From Epiperipatus broadwayi (Eukaryota; Onychophora; Udeonychophora; Euonychophora; Peripatidae), in the NCBI GenBank assembly GCA_028023455.1, contig JAQFVV010006215.1:10375950-10439949 (forward strand): DNA of 64,000 bases, written 5' to 3'. Shown in pieces: positions 1 through 9,003 of the stretch. The position numbers were made by a program, and so were the translations under genes. Under the pieces are notes generated by a model. The model was not told the origin of the DNA, made no database searches, and was given only the letters and a program-made list of their open reading frames with translations. The first letter of the stretch is position 1. Every line of letters starts with the position of its first letter.

Positions 1-1638
1 ATTCCCATTAGGCTTTTAGGGTGGTGTTTTTGTAATATTTTTTTTTATTTGTTTGCTTTAACAAATTTTTTAAGATTAAACAAACGGTTTTAATATATAA
101 ATAAATGTGAAAAATGTAGCCGGCCTGAAAGGCTGTTCATACTTGTTTATTTGAATTTGACAGCATTCCATGGTTTATTAATGGCAGACTTTCGCATAAA
201 TATGCTTCGTAATAAAATTTTTAATTGGTTGTAAATTTGCCATGTGACAACCTTACGAATAAACATTCACATGTATCATGTGACAGTTTTGTGGACAAAC
301 ATTCTCAGGAAACACTTGACAGCCTACATACAAACCTTCACATGGATTTTATATTAATATAGATCATTGTTAAAATACATTCATTAAATTTATCTTCATA
401 ACATCAGAATAATATATAATAAATAATTAAAGGTCTGAAAAATTATTTTATAAACAGAATTTTTTTTGATGGACTTGTTTGATATTTACATCTATCTTTG
501 TTTAATCATCAAAGCCAGCCTACCTTTGCCCATAATTAATTTTCTAAATATTTGTTTATGTATAACAAATTCTTACATCATTATTAATTTTTAGTATTGA
601 TGAATTTAAAAATATTTGATCAAATCATGGTAATTCTTTCAAGTGTTTGATATTGTATTTCAGTAATAGTTTAATTAAAACACTTTAATATATCACTCAT
701 TCTATTAATAAAAATTCTGTGACTTCTAACATTCATACAAAATTATAAGATCTTTAAATTTTCATGATCACAGATTTTATTATTTTAGCATTAGTTAGGA
801 TTTACTTAACATTTTTTATTTAATCTTGATTACACATTCATTAAAAAATATAATGCAGTAAGTAAAATAACAAATATGCATATTCGAAAATTAAATTTAA
901 AAAGCTTAATTGACATTAGCATATATATATTTAATTAATACTGTATTCATTAAACATGATTTTACATTTTTATGATTTAATAATTGTATGTCTTAATAAA
1001 TACTGTTAATATTATTGATGCTCAAACTCACATATATATGTCGCACACACAATATTAAGTTGATTTGGAAGATAGATTTTAATTTTATTCAAACTATTGT
1101 TGTATAATATGGTGTAATGAATAATAATAAGTATTGTATTATAGTGTACATTATGCATTTAAAATTATTTAAGAAATCATTTTAATAATGTACATTTAAA
1201 ATCATAGCAACAAACTTATATTAAAATAATGAGTGCTTTTTTTTTCTAGTTATTAAAGACATTTTCCTTCTTGTTTTTGAAAAAAAAAAAAAAGTATTTT
1301 ATCTATTTTTGTCAATAATATAATTTATTAATTATTAGAATTATTTAATATTTTTGATTTTTTTTTTGTATATGTATTTGTAATGTAACTATATCTAAAA
1401 AATATTTTGTTTTCAATGTTTTATTGCTTTTCTCAGTGTAACAAATATTATTGTGATGTAACATATTACTGTGAATGTTTTCATATCATTGTACATAGTG
1501 ACATTTAATTTTTTTTTTTTTCATATAGCAAATAAAATATTCATTTCCTATTATTTTTTTAATTAATAATATATTCATTATAAAGCAATGAAACTAAATA
1601 TTATTATGCTCTTACAATCATGCAGACAAACTAAAAGT
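1..1638. other. AT-rich non-coding stretch, no gene seen
   Basis: No open reading frame with recognisable protein similarity, no tRNA-like fold and no clear repeat ends are visible. Homopolymer T and A runs are frequent. Around 237-350 the words CATGTGACA and AAACATTCAC recur a few times, which may be an eroded short tandem repeat. No exon of the ARID4-like gene was identified here. Confidence 0.5.
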
Positions 1639-1736
1639 AATGATAACAGTAGCAAACTCCCCATACAGTAGTGCCTTCATAAGCAGTGAATGCAGGAAGG
1701 TTTGTGCATAAAATCCCAATTTAATGCCTACTCATT

Positions 1737-1781
1737 CAATATCCCAGACTAGTTTCTAGTTTGTGGCTTTCATCATTGAGG
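1737..1781 (-). ncRNA. degenerate hammerhead ribozyme-like motif
   Basis: Read on the - strand: CCTCA (stem I), then ATGATGA where a hammerhead needs CTGANGA (first C changed to A), a short stem II region, then GAAACTAGTC, then TGGG closing stem I. ACTAGT forms the very short self-complementary stem III typical of minimal type I hammerheads, with cleavage expected after GTC. One core base is wrong, so this copy is probably inactive. Confidence 0.45.
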
Positions 1782-2423
1782 AACCTTGGATTTGAGAGCA
1801 TTGCATCTAGATCTTAGAATCTAATGCAACTCTCCAGCAGCCAACTTTTACCTATTTGGTTAACTATAAATTATAGCTAAGAGCCCAAGATGAAAACCAC
1901 ACAATGTTTTTAATCCAAGTTCATTTGTTTGTATAGTCATATAGATCTGAACTTAGTTCAGTATTTATGCATTTTGGTATCTGGTTTTTCAAAAGCCCCA
2001 GTCATCATTATTCTATAGGTATAAACCATCAAAACATTCATATGATTACTATTTTTTTCCTGCTTTTGTTGATTACGAAGTCTTGATCTTGGTGGCAGTA
2101 CTGTATGGAGAATTTTCTACTGTTATTAACAGCCTGTGTAAGCATATGAAATGGTGATCACGTGATGTTTTTATGGTTTTATATCTATCCTACATATAGG
2201 ATAATGGTGACAGGTTTTTGAAAATCCAAAGACACCAAAATGTATAGATGCTGAACTGAGTTTAGATTTATATGACTATACAAGCAAATGAGCTTGGATT
2301 GAAAACATTATTGTTTTCATTTTGGTCACCAAGTTTTATAGTTAACCAAATAGGTAAAAGGTGGCTGTTGGAGGGTTGCGTTAGATCCCAAGATTTAGGT
2401 ATAGTGCTCTCAATTGCAAGGCT

Positions 2424-2470
2424 CCTCACTGTTGAAGGCCATGAGCTAGAAACTAATCTGGGGACATTGG
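2424..2470 (+). ncRNA. degenerate hammerhead ribozyme-like motif
   Basis: CCTCA is followed by CTGTTGA (one change from CTGANGA), a stem II candidate GGC/GCT around CATGA, GAAACTAATC and TGGGG, which pairs back with CCTCA to make stem I. The first C missing in the copy at 1737-1781 is intact here, while a different core base is lost. This is the pattern expected of independent decay from an intact parent. Confidence 0.45.
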
Positions 2471-2986
2471 ATGAGTAGGTACTAGATAGGTATTTCATAC
2501 ACAAATCTTCCTGCATCCATTGTTTATGAAGGCTTGCAATTTAGTGGCACTACTTTATGGAGAGTTTGCTACTGTTACTAACAGCCTGTGTAAGCATATA
2601 AAATGATCATGAATTTTTTAGTTGTTCCTTGATAAAGACTATAAAATAATATAATCGAAACATTGAAATACATTATTGTACACCTTTACCCTCCTTAGCG
2701 ATGGCAATTGGTTCTCCAAAACTCATCGTTAAGCAAGAATATCATATACAGAATACGTATTTGTAATGGGGGTGTATGGGAAAAAAATTGGCCAGCTCCT
2801 AAAGCTAAAAAATTACACTAACTTAGGAAAAAAGTACATATTAAAAAAAAATATCATTAACACTTATTTTAAATGCAATCTGCTTTTTTTCTTTTGATTT
2901 GAAACCACTTGGGTATAAACAACATTTCAATAATTATTTTTACATAATACTGTACCGTATTTATATATGGGACTATTTCATCATCT

Positions 2987-3081
2987 AAGTGTTGAATGTC
3001 TTTAGAAAAAGTAAACTCTATTTAAATAATCCAACATTATATTTAAATAAAGTTTAAATTTTCTAAAGACATTCAACACTT
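2987..3081. repeat. inverted repeat (hairpin)
   Basis: AAGTGTTGAATGTCTTTAGA at the left pairs with its near-perfect complement ending at 3081, with further pairing of the TATTTAAATA sections toward the middle. It lies inside the terminal-inverted-repeat element. The arm resembles the end of the PLE type A terminal repeats (GTTGAATGTCTTTAGAAAAA), so it may derive from them. Confidence 0.65.
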
Positions 3082-3229
3082 ATATGTATAGTATATAGTA
3101 TTATAGATTCATTAAATATATATATTTTAAGACATTATATTTAAATAAAGTTTAATTTTTTTAAAGACATTCAACACTTATGTGTATAGTATATAGTATT
3201 ATAGATTCATTAATTATATATATTTTAAG
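3034..3229. repeat. 98 bp tandem duplication
   Basis: The segment 3034-3131 is repeated almost unchanged as 3132-3229. Both copies contain TATTTAAATAAAGTTTAA, AAAGACATTCAACACTTAT and the GTATAGTATATAGTATTATA stretch. The few differences are single bases, suggesting a recent duplication. Confidence 0.85.
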
Positions 3230-3379
3230 TTTATATGTTCTAAAGTTAAAAAAAAAAAAAATTCCGATCGTTATAGTGAATAATCGATTGTAAATTGAAA
3301 TAGTGGGTACAAATTGATGATGATCGCTATTGTGAAATATCGCCAAGTAGCCAATCGCTAAGTAAGATTTAGGGGTACA

Positions 3380-4468
3380 TTATAATGGTGCATATTATAA
3401 TAAATTAAGATTTATAAAGAAGTTTGTGTGAGGTTTGTTGTATATATATTGTAATTAATGAGCTATTTTTAAAATAGAAGACTGTATTTGTTTATTATTT
3501 TTTAATTTATTTAAAAGTAATGATGGGTTGTTTTTTTTTTACTTATAGTTTACATTAAGATTTGTATATATTGTATCTTGCCAATGAAGATAACCCCTAA
3601 AAAACATGACAGGTTTTTAAATTCAACCATACTGTTACTTTATCTAGGTACAATTTGATACTCTTCATTATTTCTAAACTACGTTTAATTAATATTAGCA
3701 GTTGTGAGACCCACTTGTCCTATTAACAAGATTACATATCTTTTAACATTAAATAAATACCAAATTATTTGTTCAATGACATAAGAATACTAAGACACTC
3801 CTCCTTATTAAGTATCTGGATATTCCCATAACTAACAATAATAATTAAACAATATAATAAAACATCTATAATTATTAAATTTAAGTTAGCTAATTAATAA
3901 ATTATATTATTATTTTATTATATATTGATCTTTTATTATTATTACTTTTGTTGATTATAATTAAGAATAACCATAATAATAATTATAATTAAGAATAACC
4001 ATAATAATAATAATAATATAAAGGAGATCTCAGGATTATCATTGATTTTTAATTAGCTATTTATTCCATTTGTAAGATATCAAAAGAGATTTTACTTAAC
4101 TTTATAGGTAGGGTCTTAATGAAGAAAAGCCTTATAATCTTAATCTATAATTAAAATTATATTATTACTTTTTATTTAGGTTCTCTACTATTTAATAATA
4201 AATAAATGTGATCTAAATTGTAATCATAATTTATAACTTTAAATAATAACTAATTCATACTCTGATTTTCTATAGATAAACATACTTTAATAAATTTGCA
4301 ATATATTTTATCAATGACTTATGTGATCAAGGCAGTTTGCAATAATTTCAAATCCCATTTAAATAAGAAATATTTTCCCAGATAATTGTTATACAGTATT
4401 TTGTATTGAATTAATTTCTCCTCCAAATCTCAAATTGTATGTTTTGGTTAATGTGTGTATTATAATTC
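3380..4468. other. AT-rich non-coding stretch with low-complexity repeats
   Basis: No gene is seen. A short tandem duplication of about 29 bp containing AATTAAGAATAACCATAATA lies at about 3957-4017, followed by a run of AAT triplets. The rest is unstructured AT-rich sequence. Confidence 0.5.
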
Positions 4469-4602
4469 ATACTATAACGGTCCAAAAGAAATAAGAGTCT
4501 TATCGTATCTGCACTACAAGGATCCCATCTAGGCATTTGAACCTAGAAAATTTATAGAGTAGGCAGATATGTGCTGTTAAACTTTTACACATGTATTTTT
4601 CT

Positions 4603-4645
4603 CTGACTGTTATAATTGGCGCTCAACGCCAATTATAACGGTCAG
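4603..4645. repeat. 19 bp inverted repeat at the duplicated LTR start
   Basis: 4603-4621 pairs with 4627-4645 with one mismatch around a CTCAA loop; the right arm reads CGCCAATTATAACGGTCAG. The left arm is an inverted copy of the element's own start, so the 5' end of this element was copied back on itself. Confidence 0.8.
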
Positions 4646-6352
4646 GGAAAGGCGTGAATTTCCAGTCTTACCGTAATCTGCACTACGAGGGCGCCATTAG
4701 GCTATTTGAACCTAGAAAATTTATAGACTAGGCAGATACGCGCTAAGATCCCACTTTATTTTATATTTAGACCGTTAGCCCAAGTCACTAGCTCAGTGGA
4801 AACACAGAGATAAAAATATATAACTTGTTTAATTTGTATCTTAAATATAAAAAAAATAAAAGCCACTGCCAGTAATTAACACACAAACAACATTTATTTA
4901 CGCACATATATAATCATTTTAAAATTTGAGGAATAACATTATTTTAGATTTTAATATTCTTTAATTTAAATTATTATTTTAAAATTTTAAATTATCCACA
5001 CAGATGAATTTTATATTTATTTTAAGATTGTCGAGTATGAATAAACTACATAGATTTGCATTTGAAAAGAAAATATTCTATCCTTATTTAATCTTAGGCC
5101 AAAAGTTCGCAGTCAAATCGGCATCAATTCATCTGATACATTGATGTATTCAATGTAGCAAGAAAATACAACGGCACAAAAAATACCGTACTGTCAGGAA
5201 TGTACATCTGATCAGCATGGTTAGAGAAGACAATAAAAAAAACTCTCTAGGAAGGGACTGCGTCTTCCGTCTTACTACCCCATTCCATAGGCAAACAGCA
5301 GGTGTGTGGCATATACTGTGATTCTGCATGTAGCAAATCTCATACTACATCTACTAATTCCACCAATATATCCAATCCATTAACCTAATTTAACTACGAA
5401 ACAAATAACTTAAGATTATCCTCACCTAATTAATTAATATAATTTTACAAATCTATATAGCCATTCACGCCTGACTTAAGTTTAACATTTATATAATTTC
5501 GCACAGATGGATTTATAAAAGTTTGTTTTTTTAATGTTGAGCATAGATCGACTACATAGATTATACGCTCAAAAACATTTCAAAATAAACATAAATGATC
5601 AAAATATAAAGTCATTGATGTAATTGCAGAGGGAATTCATAAGAAACCCAATGGCATTCATCATAAGATGCCTCATTGACACCAATAACTAAAAAATACG
5701 TCCGAATAAATACATTTTAGATATTCAACATAAGATATCATTATTTACCGAATGTCTATATATTTTAATCAAATATGAAAACAAAAACATAATTAAATGT
5801 GAACGAATCTATGCAAGCGTCTATGCCCAATTTAAATTTAATGCATTTAGTAATTTATACAATATTAATAAAAAAAAAAAAAAAATGAAAATGGAAATGA
5901 TTTTTAGCAAACTTAAATATATAAAATTTAAACATTAGTTATCAATTTGAAAATTTGAAAGTCAGATAAGAGTTCATTTTAAAATTTAGGTTCTGAATAT
6001 TAAAAGCTTGAACGAAAGGAAAGTTCTTAATTATTTTTAAATTTTATAGTTCATGTCTTACAGAAGGAGAATCACGGTTCCTGGTGCCAATTCCCGCGAC
6101 GTCTCTATTTGAAGTTCGGTCTTTTGTTCTGGAGGAGGCCTAAGCTGGTTCAATCCTGGTACTACAGTCATTTTATCTGAAGTGAGAGAGAGCGACAAGT
6201 GTGTCTTATCGCTCTTCTCACAAAAATCAAGCTGGAACTCAAGAACTCTTTAATTTCAATATTTTTCCTTTTATAATCATCCTCTGGATTCAATGAACAA
6301 AACGTCACTAATCTATCATTTTCATTAGGGTCCGAGCTGAGGCTTGGTGCTT

Positions 6353-6458
6353 CCATTGGTCAAGCTAATTCTTTTTATTCTCTTATCTATATCTTTCCTC
6401 TGACTTTTTAATTATATAAGAGCCCCAAGGGCTAGTTTGCTTTTCGATAATTAATAAA
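6353..6458 (+). promoter_or_regulatory. LTR promoter and poly(A) signal candidates
   Basis: CCATTGG (6353-6359, CCAAT-type box), TATATAAG (6413-6420) and AATAAA (6453-6458) occur in this order. The copy at 27.6-29.7 kb keeps the CCATTGG and AATAAA words and the GAGCCCCAAGG stretch between them, but its TATA box is eroded to TACACAAG. This conservation across copies is the reason for reading the repeat in + orientation. Confidence 0.45.
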
Positions 6459-7092
6459 CAATCGTTTCCATTTACAAAAATATTTTATCTTTAGATCTTG
6501 TACTTTTTTATAAAAAAGTACATTCAAATACTTATTTTTTTTCTTTATTTTAAAAAAAATATTTTTAAAGTTTTGCATCTGTGCGAATATATACGTTTAA
6601 CAACTCTTTAATTTTAGCTTTTAATAAATTTATTTTTATTTGTGAACTTACAGTTTTTATTTTAAATTAATGTAATGGCATATTTATATGCCATTACAAT
6701 ACTCTCTGATGATGATGTAGTGATGACGATTCCAACAAAAGAAATGCAACTCTAGATATTTAATTTAACTTTTCAACATCAATTTTAATAACATCTTACA
6801 ATTTTTTAATAATTAATTGAAACTAATAAATGAATTAACATAAAACAATAAAAATTATATAACAATATAATACAATAATATACATAAACATTTGAGCATT
6901 TCTTTTCCCTTTAATTACAATGAGATATTTAAAATAAAACTCCCTGCTCATACAATATGGTGTTGTGACATTTAACTTTATTTCTTATATCACTAAATCA
7001 TATATATTTATTAAATAATCAATCTCTTTTTTATGGATTTGATTTACACTCATTACCCCCCCCCTAGATTATGCTGCAGAATGTAAGATTTA

Positions 7093-7348
7093 AAATATGG
7101 ATTATTGTAATACATTAAAGATCAGCCTTTTCAAGCTATTATGCATGCGCTTTTTAATAATAAATGAATACTTTCACTCCCAACACGAGATATAGTATTT
7201 AATAAAGAATAAAATGAATCCACTTATTCTTTCCAACACTCGTAAAAAGCGCATGCATAATAGCTTGAAAAGGCTGATCTTTAATGTATTACAATTTATA
7301 AAGCACTGCGTTATAAAAATAAATGCTTATTTAAATATGGATTATTGT
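7093..7348 (+). mobile_element. short hairpin retroposon-like insertion, copy 1
   Basis: A 16 bp direct repeat AAATATGGATTATTGT flanks the insertion (7093-7108, 7333-7348). The insert (7109-7332, 224 bp) starts with one arm of a 50 bp near-perfect inverted repeat (7106-7155 against 7241-7292, containing GATCAGCCTTTTCAAGC and its complement). A loop of about 85 bases follows, then a tail TTTATAAAGCACTGCGTTAT. A second copy at 36.92-37.12 kb has the same loop and tail but a different stem sequence. The length of the target duplication indicates target-primed reverse transcription. No coding potential and no tRNA boxes were recognised. Confidence 0.65.
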
Positions 7349-8149
7349 TTTATTTCCCAACTAGTATAATGAAATTTTAATATTATGAAATATTCTATAT
7401 TTATCTGTGTTTATATTTTATGATATTCACCATTTGATCTCTCTTTTTAATTTGCATTAAGAAGATATTAATACAATAATTATGAAATCATTAATTTGTT
7501 TTATAATCTAACACTCAGTTTTCCTGTGGTCTTACTATCAAACCCTAAAATAAGATACAACAAATGAAACTTTTATCCTGTACACTATTAAAGATGATAA
7601 CTCATCTCTTCCTGAATTAATTTCCATTTACAATTTATGATATTAAGCTAAATGTTGATAGACCACTCTTTGGTGCATCCTAAAATAAAATGCTTATTTT
7701 CTTTTTATCTAATAACTCAAGTATGAACCTCCTATTTGCAAGTTATACCTGTACATGTCTTATAAATACTAGCCTATAAAAAATTATAAACTAAAATTAG
7801 CTATAACTCTATTACAATTATATTGAAGCATTAATAGTTAAACATAAGATCAAACTTTAAATATCATCATTTATCATTGCAGTATTATTTTCGGACACAG
7901 ACATATCCCCTCTTTTTATAATACATAGATGTAACTACTTTTAGGGGTATATTTCACTAGCTCATTGTTCATATACCTTTATTTTAATTATCCAATAATA
8001 TTCAATAAAGTAAAAACTTTAAACAGTTATTTGTATAGATAAACAAATCAAATTAATTATTAATTTATTTATCTATTGACTTATCCCCCCATATTGATAA
8101 CGATTATTTTAAAGTCTAAATTTAACTATATACAAACATTATGTTACAA
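7349..8149. other. AT-rich non-coding stretch, no gene seen
   Basis: No recognisable coding sequence, RNA gene or paired repeat ends were found in these 800 bases. Confidence 0.5.
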
Positions 8150-8256
8150 TTACAAAGAAATCAAGTCATATGTCAAATGATCTAATTTAACAAGCTTGTA
8201 TTACAAATGTTATATATAGAGCTCGCAAATAAGCTCTTAACAAGCTTTGCAGAATA

Positions 8257-8296
8257 TCCCCAACTCCAGACCGGATTTTTTCAGTGAGGTGCTAGG
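8257..8296 (-). ncRNA. hammerhead-like remnant lacking stem II
   Basis: On the - strand: CACCTCACTGA (stem I strand plus intact first half of the core), an A-rich gap where stem II should be, then TCCGGTC and TGG. This copy keeps the C lost in the 8908-8970 copy. A further 3' half (GAAACCGGTC, TGGGG) is readable on the - strand at 8624-8647. Confidence 0.4.
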
Positions 8297-8907
8297 ATAT
8301 TCAAGCATTAGATTAAAAATACCAGGACAAGCCCAGCACTTTATCTAATGGATAACTATTAAGTAGAAAATCTGAAAATTTCTGACATTCATATGTCTTC
8401 CAATCCAGCTGTCTAACTTAAATAGCCATATGGGACTGAACCAAGTTCAGATACACTATATATTAATAACTTTAGCAATATAAAATCACCAAAGCCTTAA
8501 TAGCAAAAAATAAAATTACAAAGAAATAAAGTCATATGTTTCATAACCTAATTTAATAAAGCTTGTATTACAAGTGTTATATATAGAGCTCACAAATAAG
8601 CTCTTAACAAGCTTTGCAGAATATCCCCAACCCCAGACCGGTTTCTGTTACTGGCTTGTTAAATTAGGTCATGTAACATATGACTTGATTTCTTTTTAAT
8701 TTTATTTTTTGCTATTAAGGCTTTGGTGATTTTATATTGCTAAAGTTATTAATATATGTATCCGAACTTAGTTCAGTCCCATATGGCTATTTAAGTTAGA
8801 TAACTGGATTGAAAGACATGAATGTCTGAAAATTTCAGATTTTCTCCTTAATAGTTATCTATTAGATAAAGTTCTGGGCTTGTCTTGGTATTTTTAATCT
8901 AATGCTT

Positions 8908-8970
8908 GAATATCTTAGCACCTCAGTGAGGAAGACAGTAGCAGAAACCGGTCTGGGATTGGTGATATTC
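8908..8970 (+). ncRNA. hammerhead ribozyme-like motif
   Basis: GAATATC (8908-8914) pairs with GATATTC (8964-8970) as outer stem I, and CTCA (8922-8925) pairs with TGGG (8954-8957) as inner stem I. The core reads GTGAGGA (8926-8932; consensus CTGANGA, first C changed to G), then GAAA (8944-8947), with ACC/GGT as a loopless 3 bp stem III and GTC as the predicted cleavage triplet ending at 8953. Stem II (8933-8943) is weak. The architecture is a minimal type I hammerhead that usually acts as a dimer; this copy is probably inactive. Confidence 0.5.
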
Positions 8971-9003
8971 TGCAAAGCTTGTTAAGAGCTTATTTGCGAA
9001 TTA

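Larger units (their letters stand above)
1639..2610. repeat. retrozyme-like repeat, inverted pair (locus 1)
   Basis: Two copies of one unit lie head to head. The left copy (about 1639-2030) reads on the - strand and the right copy (about 2215-2610) on the + strand. Between them, 2090-2160 repeats the end of the right unit (2548-2608) in direct orientation, so the + strand also holds a partial tandem dimer. Each arm carries a hammerhead-like block (1737-1781 on -, 2424-2470 on +). A quasi-palindrome built on TGAACTTAGTTCA (1948-1960, variant at 2251-2264) is shared with the 8.15-9.00 kb locus, so the two belong to one family. There is no protein-coding potential. Short units, tandem arrangement and a type I hammerhead are what is known of metazoan retrozymes; that this is one is inference. 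Confidence 0.6.
2677..3379. mobile_element. non-autonomous DNA element with short terminal inverted repeats
   Basis: The left end TGTACACCTTTACCC matches the complement of the right end (TGTACCCCTAAATCT), and both continue to CTTAGCGAT, giving terminal inverted repeats of about 26 bp with a few mismatches. Both ends are flanked by TTAT, with ATTAT(T/A) possible if the boundary is shifted one base. No transposase reading frame is present. The interior contains a 95 bp hairpin and a 98 bp tandem repeat. The superfamily is not assigned. Confidence 0.5.
4469..6703 (+). mobile_element. ~2.2 kb LTR-like repeat, copy 1 (probable solo LTR)
   Basis: One of three related copies (others 27641-29746 and 38092-39921). 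The 5' end starts ATAACGGTCC at 4474 and the 3' end is ATGCCATTACA at 6698. The 5 bp ATACT lies on both sides (4469-4473 and 6699-6703), a size normal for LTR integration. Near the 3' end, in + orientation, are a CCATTGG box, a TATATAAG box and AATAAA, the order expected for an LTR. The first ~100 bp are duplicated (4474-4580 and again from 4637), with a hairpin between. The 3' terminus is a 28 bp palindrome (6671-6698). No gag or pol was found beside it. A long non-autonomous DNA element is an alternative. Confidence 0.5.
8150..9003. repeat. retrozyme-like repeat, partial tandem plus inverted copy (locus 2)
   Basis: A 125 bp block (8150-8274) is repeated directly at 8516-8641, giving a unit of about 366 bp and 1.3 tandem copies. 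From 8655 to 9003 the same unit runs in the opposite direction, making a hairpin with arms of about 350 bp. On the - strand of the left part and the + strand of the right part, the junction between blocks carries the hammerhead-like motif ending ACCGGTC, TGGG. There is no coding potential. Unit length, tandem dimerisation and motif position match what is known of satellite or retrozyme hammerheads in schistosomes, newts and other animals. Confidence 0.65.

Noticed and set aside
6168-6356. 62-codon antisense frame in the LTR-like repeat
   Set aside because: The frame is not preserved in the copy at 27.6-29.7 kb.
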